64,000 nt of DNA from Flavobacterium glycines (GTDB lineage: Bacteria; Bacteroidota; Bacteroidia; Flavobacteriales; Flavobacteriaceae): NCBI RefSeq assembly GCF_900100165.1, contig NZ_FNEO01000001.1, positions 1,488,001-1,552,000 on the forward strand. The letters are read 5' to 3'. This document shows positions 33,077-43,138 of this stretch, in pieces. Positions within the stretch are counted from its first letter, which is position 1. Every line of letters starts with the position of its first letter. A program made the translations under genes and the position numbers. The notes under the pieces were generated by a model. The model was not told the origin of the DNA, ran no database searches, and worked only from the letters and a program-made list of their open reading frames with translations.

Positions 33077-34432
33077 ATGAAAATTAAATTTATTGGAGCA
33101 GCAGGAACTGTAACAGGATCGAAGACGTTAGTTGAGACGGATGAAGTTCGTTTTTTAATTGATTGTGGTTTGTTTCAGGGTATAAAACCTTTGCGGGAAC
33201 TTAATTGGGAACCAATTCCTGTTCTGGCTTCAACTATTGATTTTGTATTGTTAACACATGGGCATTTGGATCATTGTGGCTGGTTACCAAGATTAGTAGA
33301 ACAGGGATTTAGCGGCAAGATTTATTGTACCGGTCCTACTATGGAAATAACTAAATTGATTTTAATAGATAGTGCCAAAATTCAAGAAGAAGATGCTTTA
33401 AAAGCGAACCGGGAAAATAGTTCTAAACACGAAATAGCAGAACCTTTGTATACTGTGGATCAGGCTGAAAAAGTTTTTCCTTTTTTAACGGTTGTTACGC
33501 CTGAAACTATAATCAAATTAGAAGGAGGAATTGAAGCTACTTTTTTTCTGGCAGGACATATCATAGGTGCTTGTAGTATAAGTGTTCAGGTGGAAGGGAA
33601 GACTTTAGTTTTTTCCGGGGATATTGGTCGTGATAATGATGTGTTGCTTTATCCTCCTGTAAAGCCTCAAAAAGCCGATTTGGTGTTTTTAGAAAGTACT
33701 TATGGCGACCGCTTGCATCCTGATACCGACCCAAAATTAGAATTGGAAACCTATATCAAAGAAACGTATAGAAATGGAGGGACAGTTATTATTCCCAGTT
33801 TTGCTGTAGAACGGGCTCAAAGTATTATGTTTTTGCTTTGGGAGTTAAAAAAAGAAGGCAGACTGCCTAATATTCCTTTTATAGTTGATTCGCCTATGGG
33901 GATGGGGGCTTTTGAAGTGTTTTTTAATAATACCAAATGGCATAAATTAAAATTCGCTGATTGTCAGGAAATGAGTAAAATGTTTGTAATTAATTCTGAT
34001 TACGAAGAAACTTTAGCTGCCATAAATGATAAAGGTCCAAAAGTTGTTATTGCCGCAAGTGGAATGATTACAGGAGGAAGAGTTTTAAGTTATTTGGAAA
34101 ATTATATAGGTATTCCCGAAACTACCATTCTTATTGTAGGATATCAGGCTGAAGGCACCCGGGGGAGAAAATTAATTGAAGGTGCGAAGTCTATTAAAAT
34201 TTTTGGAGAATATTATACAGTAAGAGCAAAAGTGGTTGAAATAAACGGGCTTTCTGCTCATGGAGATCAGGATGATTTGATAGATTGGCTGTCTGAATTA
34301 AAAAACAGACCACACAAAGTGTTTTTAGTTCATGGTGAACCAACAGCGACTGATGAATTGCGTATTAAAATGAAAGAGCATTACGGATTTAAGTGCTCAA
34401 TTCCTTTGATGGGGCAGGAATTTCACTTCTAA
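33077..34432 (+). CDS. Metallo-beta-lactamase / beta-CASP family ribonuclease
   Basis: Cytoplasmic zinc-dependent RNase of the CPSF73-like bacterial group, 451 residues. The zinc motifs are complete: THGHLDHCG (motif 2, HxHxDH), the His in FFLAGHIIGA (motif 3) and Asp in VFSGDIGRD (motif 4). The beta-CASP insert follows, with FLESTYGDR, a TVIIPSFAVERAQ segment, SGMITGGR and a C-terminal LSAHGDQDDL His motif. Homologues process or degrade RNA. Its partner gene encoding an ATP-cone nuclease starts just upstream, so both are probably cotranscribed and may act together. Confidence 0.92.
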   Translation: MKIKFIGAAGTVTGSKTLVETDEVRFLIDCGLFQGIKPLRELNWEPIPVLASTIDFVLLTHGHLDHCGWLPRLVEQGFSGKIYCTGPTMEITKLILIDSAKIQEEDALKANRENSSKHEIAEPLYTVDQAEKVFPFLTVVTPETIIKLEGGIEATFFLAGHIIGACSISVQVEGKTLVFSGDIGRDNDVLLYPPVKPQKADLVFLESTYGDRLHPDTDPKLELETYIKETYRNGGTVIIPSFAVERAQSIMFLLWELKKEGRLPNIPFIVDSPMGMGAFEVFFNNTKWHKLKFADCQEMSKMFVINSDYEETLAAINDKGPKVVIAASGMITGGRVLSYLENYIGIPETTILIVGYQAEGTRGRKLIEGAKSIKIFGEYYTVRAKVVEINGLSAHGDQDDLIDWLSELKNRPHKVFLVHGEPTATDELRIKMKEHYGFKCSIPLMGQEFHF

Positions 34433-34495
34433 GAATGCTGAAAATTAAAAAGCTTGTTTTTTATCGTTAATTAAACTTTAAAAGAAATGAATAAA

Positions 34496-34526
34496 TTGTG
34501 GTTCATATAATTTATTCTTACTTTCA
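34496..34526 (+). promoter_or_regulatory. Promoter of the DedA-family gene
   Basis: TTG (34496-34498), 20 bases, TACTTTCA (34519-34526), six of eight matches to the -7 consensus. The leader to the ATG at 34559 is about 25 bases. Confidence 0.45.
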
Positions 34527-34558
34527 CGCTCAAAATATTTCGAATAAAATCCGTAGGA

Positions 34559-35242
34559 ATGAATAACTTTGATTGGAAGAATTTAATTGATCCTCTTTTT
34601 TATATCCATTTTGATATTAATGGAATAAAATTAGGGATTTATATCGTATTGTTTATTGTTTTTGCGGAAACAGGTTTATTTGCAGGTTTCTTTTTACCGG
34701 GTGACAGTTTGCTTTTTCTTGCAGGAATTTATAATAGAGAGCTGATAGAGAATATATTATTTATCGACAGTGCTTTTGTGAATGTTACTTTGTTGTCAAC
34801 GTTGGTAGCTTTAGCAGGGATTTTAGGGAATATGATAGGTTATTGGTTTGGAGCTAAGAGTGGTTATTATTTGTATAATCGTGAGGATAGTTTTTGGTTT
34901 AAAAAACAATATCTTATTCAGTCTAAAGACTTTTTTGAAAGACATGGAGGAAGAGCTATTATATTTGCGCGATTTTTGCCTATTTTTAGAACCTTTGCGC
35001 CTATTGTAGCCGGAATTGTTACCATGGATAGAAAGAAGTTTATGTTCTTTAATATTGTAAGTTCTTTTCTCTGGTCATTTACATTAATTTTTTCAGGACA
35101 TTATTTGTACGGATTTTTATTAGAGAATTATCAAATTGATTTGAAAGAACATATAGAAATTATTGTTATCGGATTGGTAGTGGTTACTTTGTCTCCGGTA
35201 ATTTTTAAGTTAACGAAAAAAACATCTGAACCTAAAGAATAA
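34559..35242 (+). CDS. DedA-family membrane protein
   Basis: 227-residue inner-membrane protein of the DedA/SNARE-associated superfamily, whose members act as lipid (undecaprenyl-phosphate or phospholipid) flippases or support membrane homeostasis. Family landmarks are FAETGLFAGFFLPGDSLLFLAG near residue 40, the FFERHGGRAIIFARFLPIFRTFAPIVAG block with the conserved Arg residues, and four to six hydrophobic segments. Single gene with its own promoter and a strong terminator. The lipid substrate is not determinable. Confidence 0.92.
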   Translation: MNNFDWKNLIDPLFYIHFDINGIKLGIYIVLFIVFAETGLFAGFFLPGDSLLFLAGIYNRELIENILFIDSAFVNVTLLSTLVALAGILGNMIGYWFGAKSGYYLYNREDSFWFKKQYLIQSKDFFERHGGRAIIFARFLPIFRTFAPIVAGIVTMDRKKFMFFNIVSSFLWSFTLIFSGHYLYGFLLENYQIDLKEHIEIIVIGLVVVTLSPVIFKLTKKTSEPKE

Positions 35243-35257
35243 GTTTGTTCGATTTAA

Positions 35258-35297
35258 TAAAAAGCGTCTTGATAAATATTTATCAAGACGCTTTTTT
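35258..35297. terminator. Bidirectional terminator, DedA gene / plug-domain protein gene
   Basis: AAAAGCGTCTTGATAAA / TTTATCAAGACGCTTTT, a 17-base perfect stem with a tiny loop, between convergent genes. Confidence 0.95.
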
Positions 35298-35298
35298 A

Positions 35299-37659
35299 TT
35301 ATGGAGTTTCGGAAGTTGTTAAGTATCTGATTTCTGAAATTAATTGGCCATCATTTGAATAACCTTCAATTTGTACTTTTACTTCTTTCTGATTTTCTTT
35401 TGCAAACTTAATTTCAAAAGTGGAATTCTCTTTTAGGATAATATTTGGAGACCAATCAAGAGTTCCAAAGTAATCAAATTCTTTTTTGGTTTCAAATTTC
35501 GAATTTTTATAGGTTATTGCTTTTGAAAAACCGTTGGTCAAAATAAAAGAAGTAAGTTTTGTTTTTAAAAAATCTTTGTTAGTTCCTGGTTTAAGATAAA
35601 TTTTTATAATACCATTACCTCCTGTTGAAAAGCCTGATGAACCCATTTTGTCGATATATATTTCATCAACTTCATCGATGCTGTAATTGTTGATTAAATT
35701 TAAATCAAGAACTATCACATCATCTATAAAAACATCAGGAGAATTATCCGTATTTCTGACAACATCACTTAGACAATTTTTAATAAATACAGAGTTGTCT
35801 GTAGGGTTAAAGCCTGTTCTATATCCATTTCGACCTAAGAAATCCAAAAGGCTTCCAAATTCTCTATCGCTGATTTTAAATGCTGTTGCAAAATTATTTC
35901 CCTCTTTGTGGATGAGCTTTGTTTTTTTGTAGTTGTTTTGAATCACCACATTGTTCAGGTTGATGGCGTTTTTGTTTGAACTACTAAAAGTAATTACCTC
36001 TTCATTATTTTGAGACGGTGGGCAAATGTTGTTAGTCCAATTTTTGGCGAAGATATTGTCGGTATTAGGGTTAAAAACATTAACGGAGATTTTTGAAAAT
36101 ACGGCTTCGTTTTTTTCATTCATCAATTGTATAAAAAAAGTAGTTGAGTCTCTCGCAAATATGTTTTCGAATTTGTATTCGTTTTTGTCATTAAGAGTTG
36201 TTTCTAAGAAGATTTTGTCTTTTAATGACATTAATGAGACTTTGTATTTAGAAGGAGTGTTTGTTTTTTTTTCAACAATTCCGCTTATGGTTGTGCCTTT
36301 TAAAGAAGGGTAGAGTGGTTTTGGTGGATGCATTTTGATATTGTCCCATTTGTATTTATTTTCGACTTGATTTAATATTAATAGCTCTAAATCTTGTTTT
36401 TGAGTTTTATTTTCAGGATCAAAATAAAGATAAGTTTCGGCTTCAGGCTTTACTAGATAAGAGTTTAAGTAAAATGTTCCAAGGATGGAATTGCTTTGAG
36501 TTGTTTTTATGTTGTCTTTTGGAAGAATACTAACACTAAGGCTGGCATTATTTAAATTAATTGTACCAAGTAAACTCAAGCTGTCGTTTTTTATGGGTTT
36601 TAATTCAAGGTTTGTGATTGGTTTTGTTGAAGTGTTGATGTAAATTAATCTTTGACACACTTCGTTTAAATCTTCGTCAATAACGCGAATGGTATTTACA
36701 CCATTTGATAAATTAAGTTTGCTAAAACGTATTAACTGTTCTGGTTGATTGTTTTCGAAAGTAAATTCTTTTTGAATTAAATTTTTATTTTGATGAACAA
36801 CAAGGTTGAACTTCTTGTTTTGGTATAATTTGACTCCGTTTTCATTTGTTTTTACGACAATGGCTAGGGTATTATTGTTTAGGTTGTTGTTGTATCCAAT
36901 GGAAATTCCTGTATTTTGTATTTGAGGTAAAGATTTTGAAAGATTTTTATTGTCGTATTTAATGTTTACAGTATATTTTTCATCAGCAACCGGGATGAAG
37001 TAAAAGAAACCATTTCCCATTGCATTAGTGTTGAAGCGAGATATTATGTTTGATTTTGAATCGATTAAAGTGCCATCAGTTATTTGAATTCCTTTTTGGT
37101 TACAGTCTGTTATTTGAACGCCTATTTTGTTACTGGTTTCGCTAATAATTATTCCACTTTCAGGGAATAAATTTATTTTTGCCGTTTCTATATTTGGACG
37201 ATTTGTTTTTAAATGATAAGGTTCGTCTTTGTTGATTATTTCTATCGATTGAATAAAAGATTCATCTTCAAAGAAATTGTTCATCCAATTGGTATAAAAA
37301 TGGAAAAAGTATTTTCCGGTGGTAAATTTGTTATTTAAACGAAAATCGCCTTCAAAACTGCCATTATAGGCAAAAAGCAATTGTTTTTGAATTATTTGTT
37401 GTTTGTCGTTATAAATAACAAGTTGGATGTTGCTAGTATTTATACTTGGAAGGTGGCTGGTTTTATTTGATATGTATCCTTTGAAACCTATATGTTCGTC
37501 GTTAACATAGATTGATTTGTTGAATTGGACATAAATATTTTCTCTGTCATAATTAAAATAGTTCTCTATTAGTTCAGTGATTTTAGTTTGGTTATTTGTT
37601 GTTTGAGCGAACGATGCAAACACTGATAGTAAACAATAAATTGTTAGATTAAATTTCAT
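35299..37659 (-). CDS. Large secreted protein with macroglobulin-like domains and a TonB-receptor plug-like domain, no barrel
   Basis: 786 residues with a signal peptide ending near residue 18 (SFAQT). The N-terminal part (YFNYDRENIYVQFNKSIYVNDE) resembles the MG2-like start found in Bacteroidota alpha-2-macroglobulin-like surface proteins. Beta-sandwich domains follow; a carboxypeptidase-regulatory-like repeat lies near residue 455-510 (TISGIVEKKTNTPSKYKVSL). A plug-like segment (about 600-690; DVFIDDVIVLDLN ... VDEIYIDKMGSSGFSTGGNGIIKIYLK) matches the end of TonB-receptor plugs, but no outer-membrane barrel follows. This family recurs in Bacteroidota without assigned function. It may act as a soluble partner of an outer-membrane machine. 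Monogenic between terminators. Confidence 0.8.
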   Translation of the reverse strand: MKFNLTIYCLLSVFASFAQTTNNQTKITELIENYFNYDRENIYVQFNKSIYVNDEHIGFKGYISNKTSHLPSINTSNIQLVIYNDKQQIIQKQLLFAYNGSFEGDFRLNNKFTTGKYFFHFYTNWMNNFFEDESFIQSIEIINKDEPYHLKTNRPNIETAKINLFPESGIIISETSNKIGVQITDCNQKGIQITDGTLIDSKSNIISRFNTNAMGNGFFYFIPVADEKYTVNIKYDNKNLSKSLPQIQNTGISIGYNNNLNNNTLAIVVKTNENGVKLYQNKKFNLVVHQNKNLIQKEFTFENNQPEQLIRFSKLNLSNGVNTIRVIDEDLNEVCQRLIYINTSTKPITNLELKPIKNDSLSLLGTINLNNASLSVSILPKDNIKTTQSNSILGTFYLNSYLVKPEAETYLYFDPENKTQKQDLELLILNQVENKYKWDNIKMHPPKPLYPSLKGTTISGIVEKKTNTPSKYKVSLMSLKDKIFLETTLNDKNEYKFENIFARDSTTFFIQLMNEKNEAVFSKISVNVFNPNTDNIFAKNWTNNICPPSQNNEEVITFSSSNKNAINLNNVVIQNNYKKTKLIHKEGNNFATAFKISDREFGSLLDFLGRNGYRTGFNPTDNSVFIKNCLSDVVRNTDNSPDVFIDDVIVLDLNLINNYSIDEVDEIYIDKMGSSGFSTGGNGIIKIYLKPGTNKDFLKTKLTSFILTNGFSKAITYKNSKFETKKEFDYFGTLDWSPNIILKENSTFEIKFAKENQKEVKVQIEGYSNDGQLISEIRYLTTSETP

Positions 37660-37732
37660 TTTACAAAAGTTGCTTGGTTAAGAGAAGTGTAAAATTAGGT
37701 TTTTTCTTAAATAAATTGAATAATTTACATAA

Positions 37733-37769
37733 AAAAACCGTCCCGCTTAAAAAGCGAAACGGTTTTGTT
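37733..37769 (-). terminator. groL terminator
   Basis: AAAACCGT ... ACGGTTTT outer stem enclosing GCTT/AAGC, following the groL stop; T run on the - strand. Confidence 0.85.
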
Positions 37770-37789
37770 TGTTTTAATTGGGGAAAGTA

Positions 37790-39445
<1,656 letters not shown>

Positions 39446-39494
39446 TTAAAAATTGTAATACTTAGTACTTAATTCTTAAAATGTTTGTTTTTTT

Positions 39495-39770
39495 TTAGAT
39501 TATTGCAAGAATATCATCTTCTCTCATAATCAAATAGTCTTTCCCTTCCAATTTTAATTCGGTTCCGGCATATTTTCCGTAAAGTACAGTGTCACCAACT
39601 TTTACAGTCATTTCATGATCTTTTGTGCCATTTCCTACGGCTACAACGGTTCCTTTTTGTGGTTTTTCTTTGGCAGTATCTGGAATAAAAATCCCTGACG
39701 CTGTCTTAGTTTCGGCTGCAACTGGTTCAATCAGAACACGGTCTGAAAGTGGTTTAATGTTTAATGTCAT
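39495..39770 (-). CDS. groES: Co-chaperonin GroES (10 kDa)
   Basis: Heptameric lid for GroEL, 91 residues. [26 protein letters not shown] contains the mobile loop (split here for reading: [11 protein letters not shown], then [18 protein letters not shown]), and GTVVAVG and YGKYAGTEL complete the fold. First gene of the groES-groL operon. A secG terminator lies upstream, so it needs its own promoter; no consensus TTG/TAnnTTTG pair was found, but a sigma-54-like site is present 45 bases before the ATG (listed separately). No CIRCE-type repeat was seen. Confidence 0.98.
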   Translation of the reverse strand: MTLNIKPLSDRVLIEPVAAETKTASGIFIPDTAKEKPQKGTVVAVGNGTKDHEMTVKVGDTVLYGKYAGTELKLEGKDYLIMREDDILAII

Positions 39771-39815
39771 GATTTTTTATTTTTTATTGTTTAAATTAAA
39801 ATTTGCTTTTCGCTA

Positions 39816-39831
39816 TTCAGAAATTATGCCA
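39816..39831 (-). promoter_or_regulatory. Sigma-54-like (-24/-12) site upstream of groES
   Basis: On the - strand the sequence TGGCATAATTTCTGAA matches the -24/-12 consensus (TGGCAC-N5-TTGCA) at the -24 pentamer and at TG of the -12 box, with mismatches including the final C. It lies at a fitting distance from the groES ATG, and a sigma-54 activator gene is 2 kb away. Speculative. Confidence 0.25.
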
Positions 39832-39859
39832 GTCAAATTTTACTGCCATTTTTTCTTAA

Positions 39860-39895
39860 GAAAAATGCCAGCTTTGACAGGCTGGCATTTTTTAA
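39860..39895 (-). terminator. secG terminator
   Basis: AAAAATGCCAGC / GCTGGCATTTTT, a 12-base perfect stem with an 8-base loop, between secG and groES. Confidence 0.9.
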
Positions 39896-39911
39896 TTATT
39901 TAGAATAGTAA

Positions 39912-40247
39912 TTATTTTGCAGGAGCTGGTGCAACAGGAGTTGCTGGCGCAGCTGGCTGAGCAGCAGGAGCTGCGGCTTCAGTCTCATCAATAATTTTAG
40001 AATTATTATCGCTTGTTGATCCTGTAAAGCTTAAGCTGGATAATAAAATCAAAGCGATTAAAACGATGGCTAAAGTCCAGGTGCTTTTATCTAAAAAGTC
40101 AGTTGTTTTTTGTACACCACCTAACATTTGTGAACCACCTATTGAAGATGATAAACCTCCACCTTTAGGGTTTTGAACCATGATTACTACAATCAGTAGG
40201 AAACAAACTATAGTTATTAAAACTAAAAAAATTGAAAATGTGCTCAT
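39912..40247 (-). CDS. secG: Preprotein translocase subunit SecG
   Basis: Small subunit of the SecYEG channel, 111 residues with two membrane helices (about 3-23 and 55-75) joined by a loop with VQNPKGGGLSSSIGG, the SecG signature. A C-terminal Ala/Pro-rich tail (AAPAAQPAAPATPVAPAPAK) extends past the usual length, common in Bacteroidota. It follows a TPR protein gene by six bases and ends at a strong terminator, so it is the last gene of the miaB-rpoN activator-lptE-tpr-secG group on this strand. Confidence 0.95.
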   Translation of the reverse strand: MSTFSIFLVLITIVCFLLIVVIMVQNPKGGGLSSSIGGSQMLGGVQKTTDFLDKSTWTLAIVLIALILLSSLSFTGSTSDNNSKIIDETEAAAPAAQPAAPATPVAPAPAK

Positions 40248-40253
40248 TATTAC

Positions 40254-41096
40254 TTAATTATTGTTTTGTTGTAAAATCTTAATGTCCGCTATGCGGTCTG
40301 CAAAGAAACTACTTTTTTCTGGATATTTCAAAATTAATATTTCATAAGCTTGAATCGCTTTTTGATATTTTTTTTGTTCTAAATATACCTTAGCTAAAGT
40401 TTCTGTCATTAGCGAAGTAGTATCATCTTTGTTGATATCTATATTAAAGTTAGAAGGAGTTCCGGGTTTAATAGCCGGAATCTTGGGATTGCTTTGAATG
40501 AATTTATCAATTATAGCTTCTTTTTTCTTTTTTGAAATATCTTCTGATTTTGAAGTTGTTGTGCTATTAGTAGTTTCTGAATCTCTAATTATTGGTTGAA
40601 TTCTTGAAAGTTGAAGCCATTCCTGGAACGAATGAGTTTCGTTTTTAGAAAATTCTAAAGGTTTGCCTAATTCTAGTTTTTCCTCAGCAGTGCCGACTGT
40701 TTCATTAATTGCTTGGATGTCTTCAGAATCATTTGTTTCTGTTTCAAAAGTATTGGTAACAGATTCTAACTTATGAGGGATAATTTCGATGCTGTCAATT
40801 ACATTAATCGATAGTAATTCGGTTGCTTTCTTCTTGAATAATTCTTTTTGAATTGCATTGAAATCATCTGAGCTAATAAAATCAAATAAGACAGCTCTGT
40901 CGGTTGTATGTGCAGCAGTAACTTTTAATGCCGAATTATATTTAAAACTACTTTCGTTATACAATCCTTTTAAGCGTAAGGCTCTTGCACTTTGAAAATA
41001 CGGAAACTCATCTAATACTTTCTCTAAAGCAAGTGTTTGCTTTTCGGTAATGGTATTAGGGTTGTTGATTAAATAAGTATAATCGGTTACATTCAT
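40254..41096 (-). CDS. TPR-containing protein of unknown function
   Basis: 280 residues, no signal peptide. The N-terminal half is helical (TEKQTLALEKVLDEFPYFQSARALRLKGL), the middle is low-complexity and rich in Ser, Thr, Glu and Lys (about 130-220), and the C-terminus has a clear TPR pair (LAKVYLEQKKYQKAIQAYEILILKYPEKSSFFADRI). It sits between lptE and secG with short gaps, suggesting a role near the cell envelope, but no direct evidence of function. The N-terminal EFPYFQSARAL stretch is familiar from flavobacterial proteins of this position. Cytoplasmic scaffold is the safest guess. Confidence 0.8.
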   Translation of the reverse strand: MNVTDYTYLINNPNTITEKQTLALEKVLDEFPYFQSARALRLKGLYNESSFKYNSALKVTAAHTTDRAVLFDFISSDDFNAIQKELFKKKATELLSINVIDSIEIIPHKLESVTNTFETETNDSEDIQAINETVGTAEEKLELGKPLEFSKNETHSFQEWLQLSRIQPIIRDSETTNSTTTSKSEDISKKKKEAIIDKFIQSNPKIPAIKPGTPSNFNIDINKDDTTSLMTETLAKVYLEQKKYQKAIQAYEILILKYPEKSSFFADRIADIKILQQNNN

Positions 41097-41174
41097 TGTT
41101 TTTTTGTTTAATCGTGGAATCGTTTATTTGTTAATCGATTAAACAAATAAACGGTCAATCAAATAAACTCTAAT

Positions 41175-41678
41175 TTACCATTTTGCTAATGATTCATTAA
41201 AGATGTCTTGTGTAATTCGGTCAAAAATTTCTTTTAATGCTGTGTCTAAAACAGCTCCCTGTAATTGTGTGGTTGCAGGATAGTCGTAATAAAACTCAAA
41301 TGGTTTTTCAAAATCGTCTTTTTCTGTTTTTTTATTTGTAAAGCGTACGTTGACTCTTATTTTTAATCGGTTTTGAGCGGCTTGTTGGTCGGCTGTAGCC
41401 GTCATTGGACTGATTCGGTAATCTACAATTTCTCCTTCATAAGTTAAATCAGCTCCGTTTTTAACTAAGTTCAAATTGGTTTGATTTTGAAGAATATCTT
41501 GTAATGCAAGGGTGAATTTTCTGTCGATTCCGGGTTCTACAAGATCGGCATTATTTGGAAAGAAATTAACCTGAAAGGTTTTAGCGTCGATTTTCCCTGT
41601 TCCGGTAAAGTTGTAAATTCCACAACTACTCAACATAAAAAGACTAATCAATGCAAAAAGACAATGTATTTTTTTCAT
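41175..41678 (-). CDS. lptE: LPS assembly lipoprotein LptE
   Basis: Outer-membrane lipoprotein that plugs the LptD barrel during lipopolysaccharide insertion; 167 residues. Lipobox LSSCGIYNFTG, with the Gly-Ile-Tyr-x-Phe-(S/T)-Gly start typical of Bacteroidota LptE, then FFPNNADLVEPGIDRKFTLALQDI and a LTYEGEIVDYRISPMTATADQQAAQNRLKI strand/helix pattern split over residues about 80-115. It is next to a sigma-54 activator and the TPR-secG genes on the same strand, the usual flavobacterial order. Confidence 0.92.
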   Translation of the reverse strand: MKKIHCLFALISLFMLSSCGIYNFTGTGKIDAKTFQVNFFPNNADLVEPGIDRKFTLALQDILQNQTNLNLVKNGADLTYEGEIVDYRISPMTATADQQAAQNRLKIRVNVRFTNKKTEKDDFEKPFEFYYDYPATTQLQGAVLDTALKEIFDRITQDIFNESLAKW

Positions 41679-41699
41679 AATATTTCTTAGAGAAATTCC

Positions 41700-41719
41700 A
41701 ATCCCGAAATTTCGGGATT
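41700..41719. repeat. 20-base perfect palindrome
   Basis: AATCCCGAAATTTCGGGATT reads the same on both strands. It lies between the sigma-54 activator gene and lptE, next to a second inverted repeat, and has more G+C than its surroundings. It may fold as a hairpin in RNA or bind a dimeric protein. Confidence 0.85.
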
Positions 41720-41770
41720 AAATTCCAAATTCCAATTGTGTTCAAATATAATAATTGGAATTTGGAATTT
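41720..41770. repeat. 18-base perfect inverted repeat with 15-base loop
   Basis: AAATTCCAAATTCCAATT (41720-41737) pairs perfectly with AATTGGAATTTGGAATTT (41753-41770). The internal ATTCCAA motif is itself repeated. Directly adjacent to a 20-base palindrome; on the - strand both follow the sigma-54 activator gene, so they could end or stabilise its transcript. Confidence 0.9.
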
Positions 41771-41791
41771 TGAAGTTGTGGTTTAATTATT

Positions 41792-43045
41792 TTATAAATC
41801 GAATTGTTTAATTTTTCTGTAAAGTGTTCTTTCAGAAATGCCTAATTCGTCAGCAGCGGCTTTTCTTTTTCCTTTGTTTTTTTCTAAGGATTTTTTAATC
41901 ATTTCGATTTCTTTTTGTTCTAAACGCAATACTTCTTCTTCTTCAATAGTTTCGGCAAAAAGATAATTGTCGTCAGCATTGTTATAACTTTCGTTGTGAG
42001 TTGGTGTTACAACTGCGGTTACAGGCTGTTCTTCAAATTCAATTTCATTGTCTTCTTTAGAACCGTATATTTTTTGAATTAAATTAGGATTGATATCCTG
42101 TGCTTTGGCAGCACCACTTTTCATGAGCTCCAAAGTAAGTTTTTTTAAATCGTTCAAATCACTTTTCATGTCAAAAAGTACTTTGTATAAAATGTCTCTT
42201 TCAGTACTGAAGTCACTTTCGCTCTTATTGTGATTAATTACCGAAGGGAGATTGCTGCCTTCAGTAGGAGGTAAGTAAGATTGTAGTGTAGCACCCGAAA
42301 TATCTCTATTTGTTTCTAAGACAGAAATTTGTTCGGCAACATTTCGTAACTGACGAATGTTTCCGCTCCAACGGTATTTTTGCAAAAGCTGTACTGCGTT
42401 ATCATCTAATTTTAATGGCGGCATTTTGTATTTATGAGCAAAATCGGCGGCAAATTTTCTAAATAATAAATGGATGTCTTCTTTTCTTTCTCTCAAAGGA
42501 GGTAAAGCAATTTCTACCGTACTTAAACGATAGTATAAATCTTCACGAAATTTCCCTTTTTCGATAGCATTGAATAAATTGACATTGGTTGCAGCTACAA
42601 TTCGTACGTCGGTTTTTTGCACCTGTGAAGAACCTACTTTTAAGAATTCGCCATTTTCAAGAATTCTTAATAAACGAACTTGGGTTGTCAAAGGAAGTTC
42701 ACCTACTTCATCCAGGAAAATAGTTCCGCCATTGGCAACTTCAAAATAACCTTCACGAGTGCTGGTAGCTCCGGTAAAAGCTCCTTTTTCATGACCAAAA
42801 AGTTCACTGTCAATAGTTCCTTCCGGAATGGCTCCACAGTTTACAGCAATGTATTTGCCGTGTTTTCTGTGCGAAAGCGAATGAATGATTCTTGGGATAT
42901 TTTCTTTTCCCACACCACTTTCTCCAGTAACCAATACTGAAATGTCAGTAGGAGCTACCTGGATGGCTTTCTCTATGGCACGATTGAGCTTTGGGTTATT
43001 CCCAATAATCTCAAAACGTTGTTTTATATTTTGAACTGATTCCAT
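41792..43045 (-). CDS. Sigma-54-dependent transcriptional activator (bEBP)
   Basis: AAA+ enhancer-binding protein that opens sigma-54 promoters, 417 residues. There is no N-terminal sensory domain: the AAA+ core begins by residue 15. Walker A is GESGVGKE, the sigma-54 contact loop GAFTGA is exact, Walker B is IFLDEVGE, and the arginine-finger region REDLYYRL is present. A Fis-type HTH is at the C-terminus (KRKAAADELGISERTLYRKI). A charged linker (about 260-370) separates them. One substitution is seen: the usual Walker-A Thr/Ser after GK is Glu (GVGKE), as in many family members. With no sensor, activity may be set by protein level or partners. Confidence 0.94.
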   Translation of the reverse strand: MESVQNIKQRFEIIGNNPKLNRAIEKAIQVAPTDISVLVTGESGVGKENIPRIIHSLSHRKHGKYIAVNCGAIPEGTIDSELFGHEKGAFTGATSTREGYFEVANGGTIFLDEVGELPLTTQVRLLRILENGEFLKVGSSQVQKTDVRIVAATNVNLFNAIEKGKFREDLYYRLSTVEIALPPLRERKEDIHLLFRKFAADFAHKYKMPPLKLDDNAVQLLQKYRWSGNIRQLRNVAEQISVLETNRDISGATLQSYLPPTEGSNLPSVINHNKSESDFSTERDILYKVLFDMKSDLNDLKKLTLELMKSGAAKAQDINPNLIQKIYGSKEDNEIEFEEQPVTAVVTPTHNESYNNADDNYLFAETIEEEEVLRLEQKEIEMIKKSLEKNKGKRKAAADELGISERTLYRKIKQFDL

Positions 43046-43138
43046 TGCTATTGTGTTTAAAGTGTTCTTTGTTTCAGGTTTCGAGTTCTTCCGATTTTTT
43101 AAATCTTAAGATGACTTTAATTATGAATAAAAAGTACT

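Noticed and set aside
41792..43045. Full NtrC-type response regulator
   Set aside because: There is no receiver domain; the AAA+ core starts at the N-terminus.
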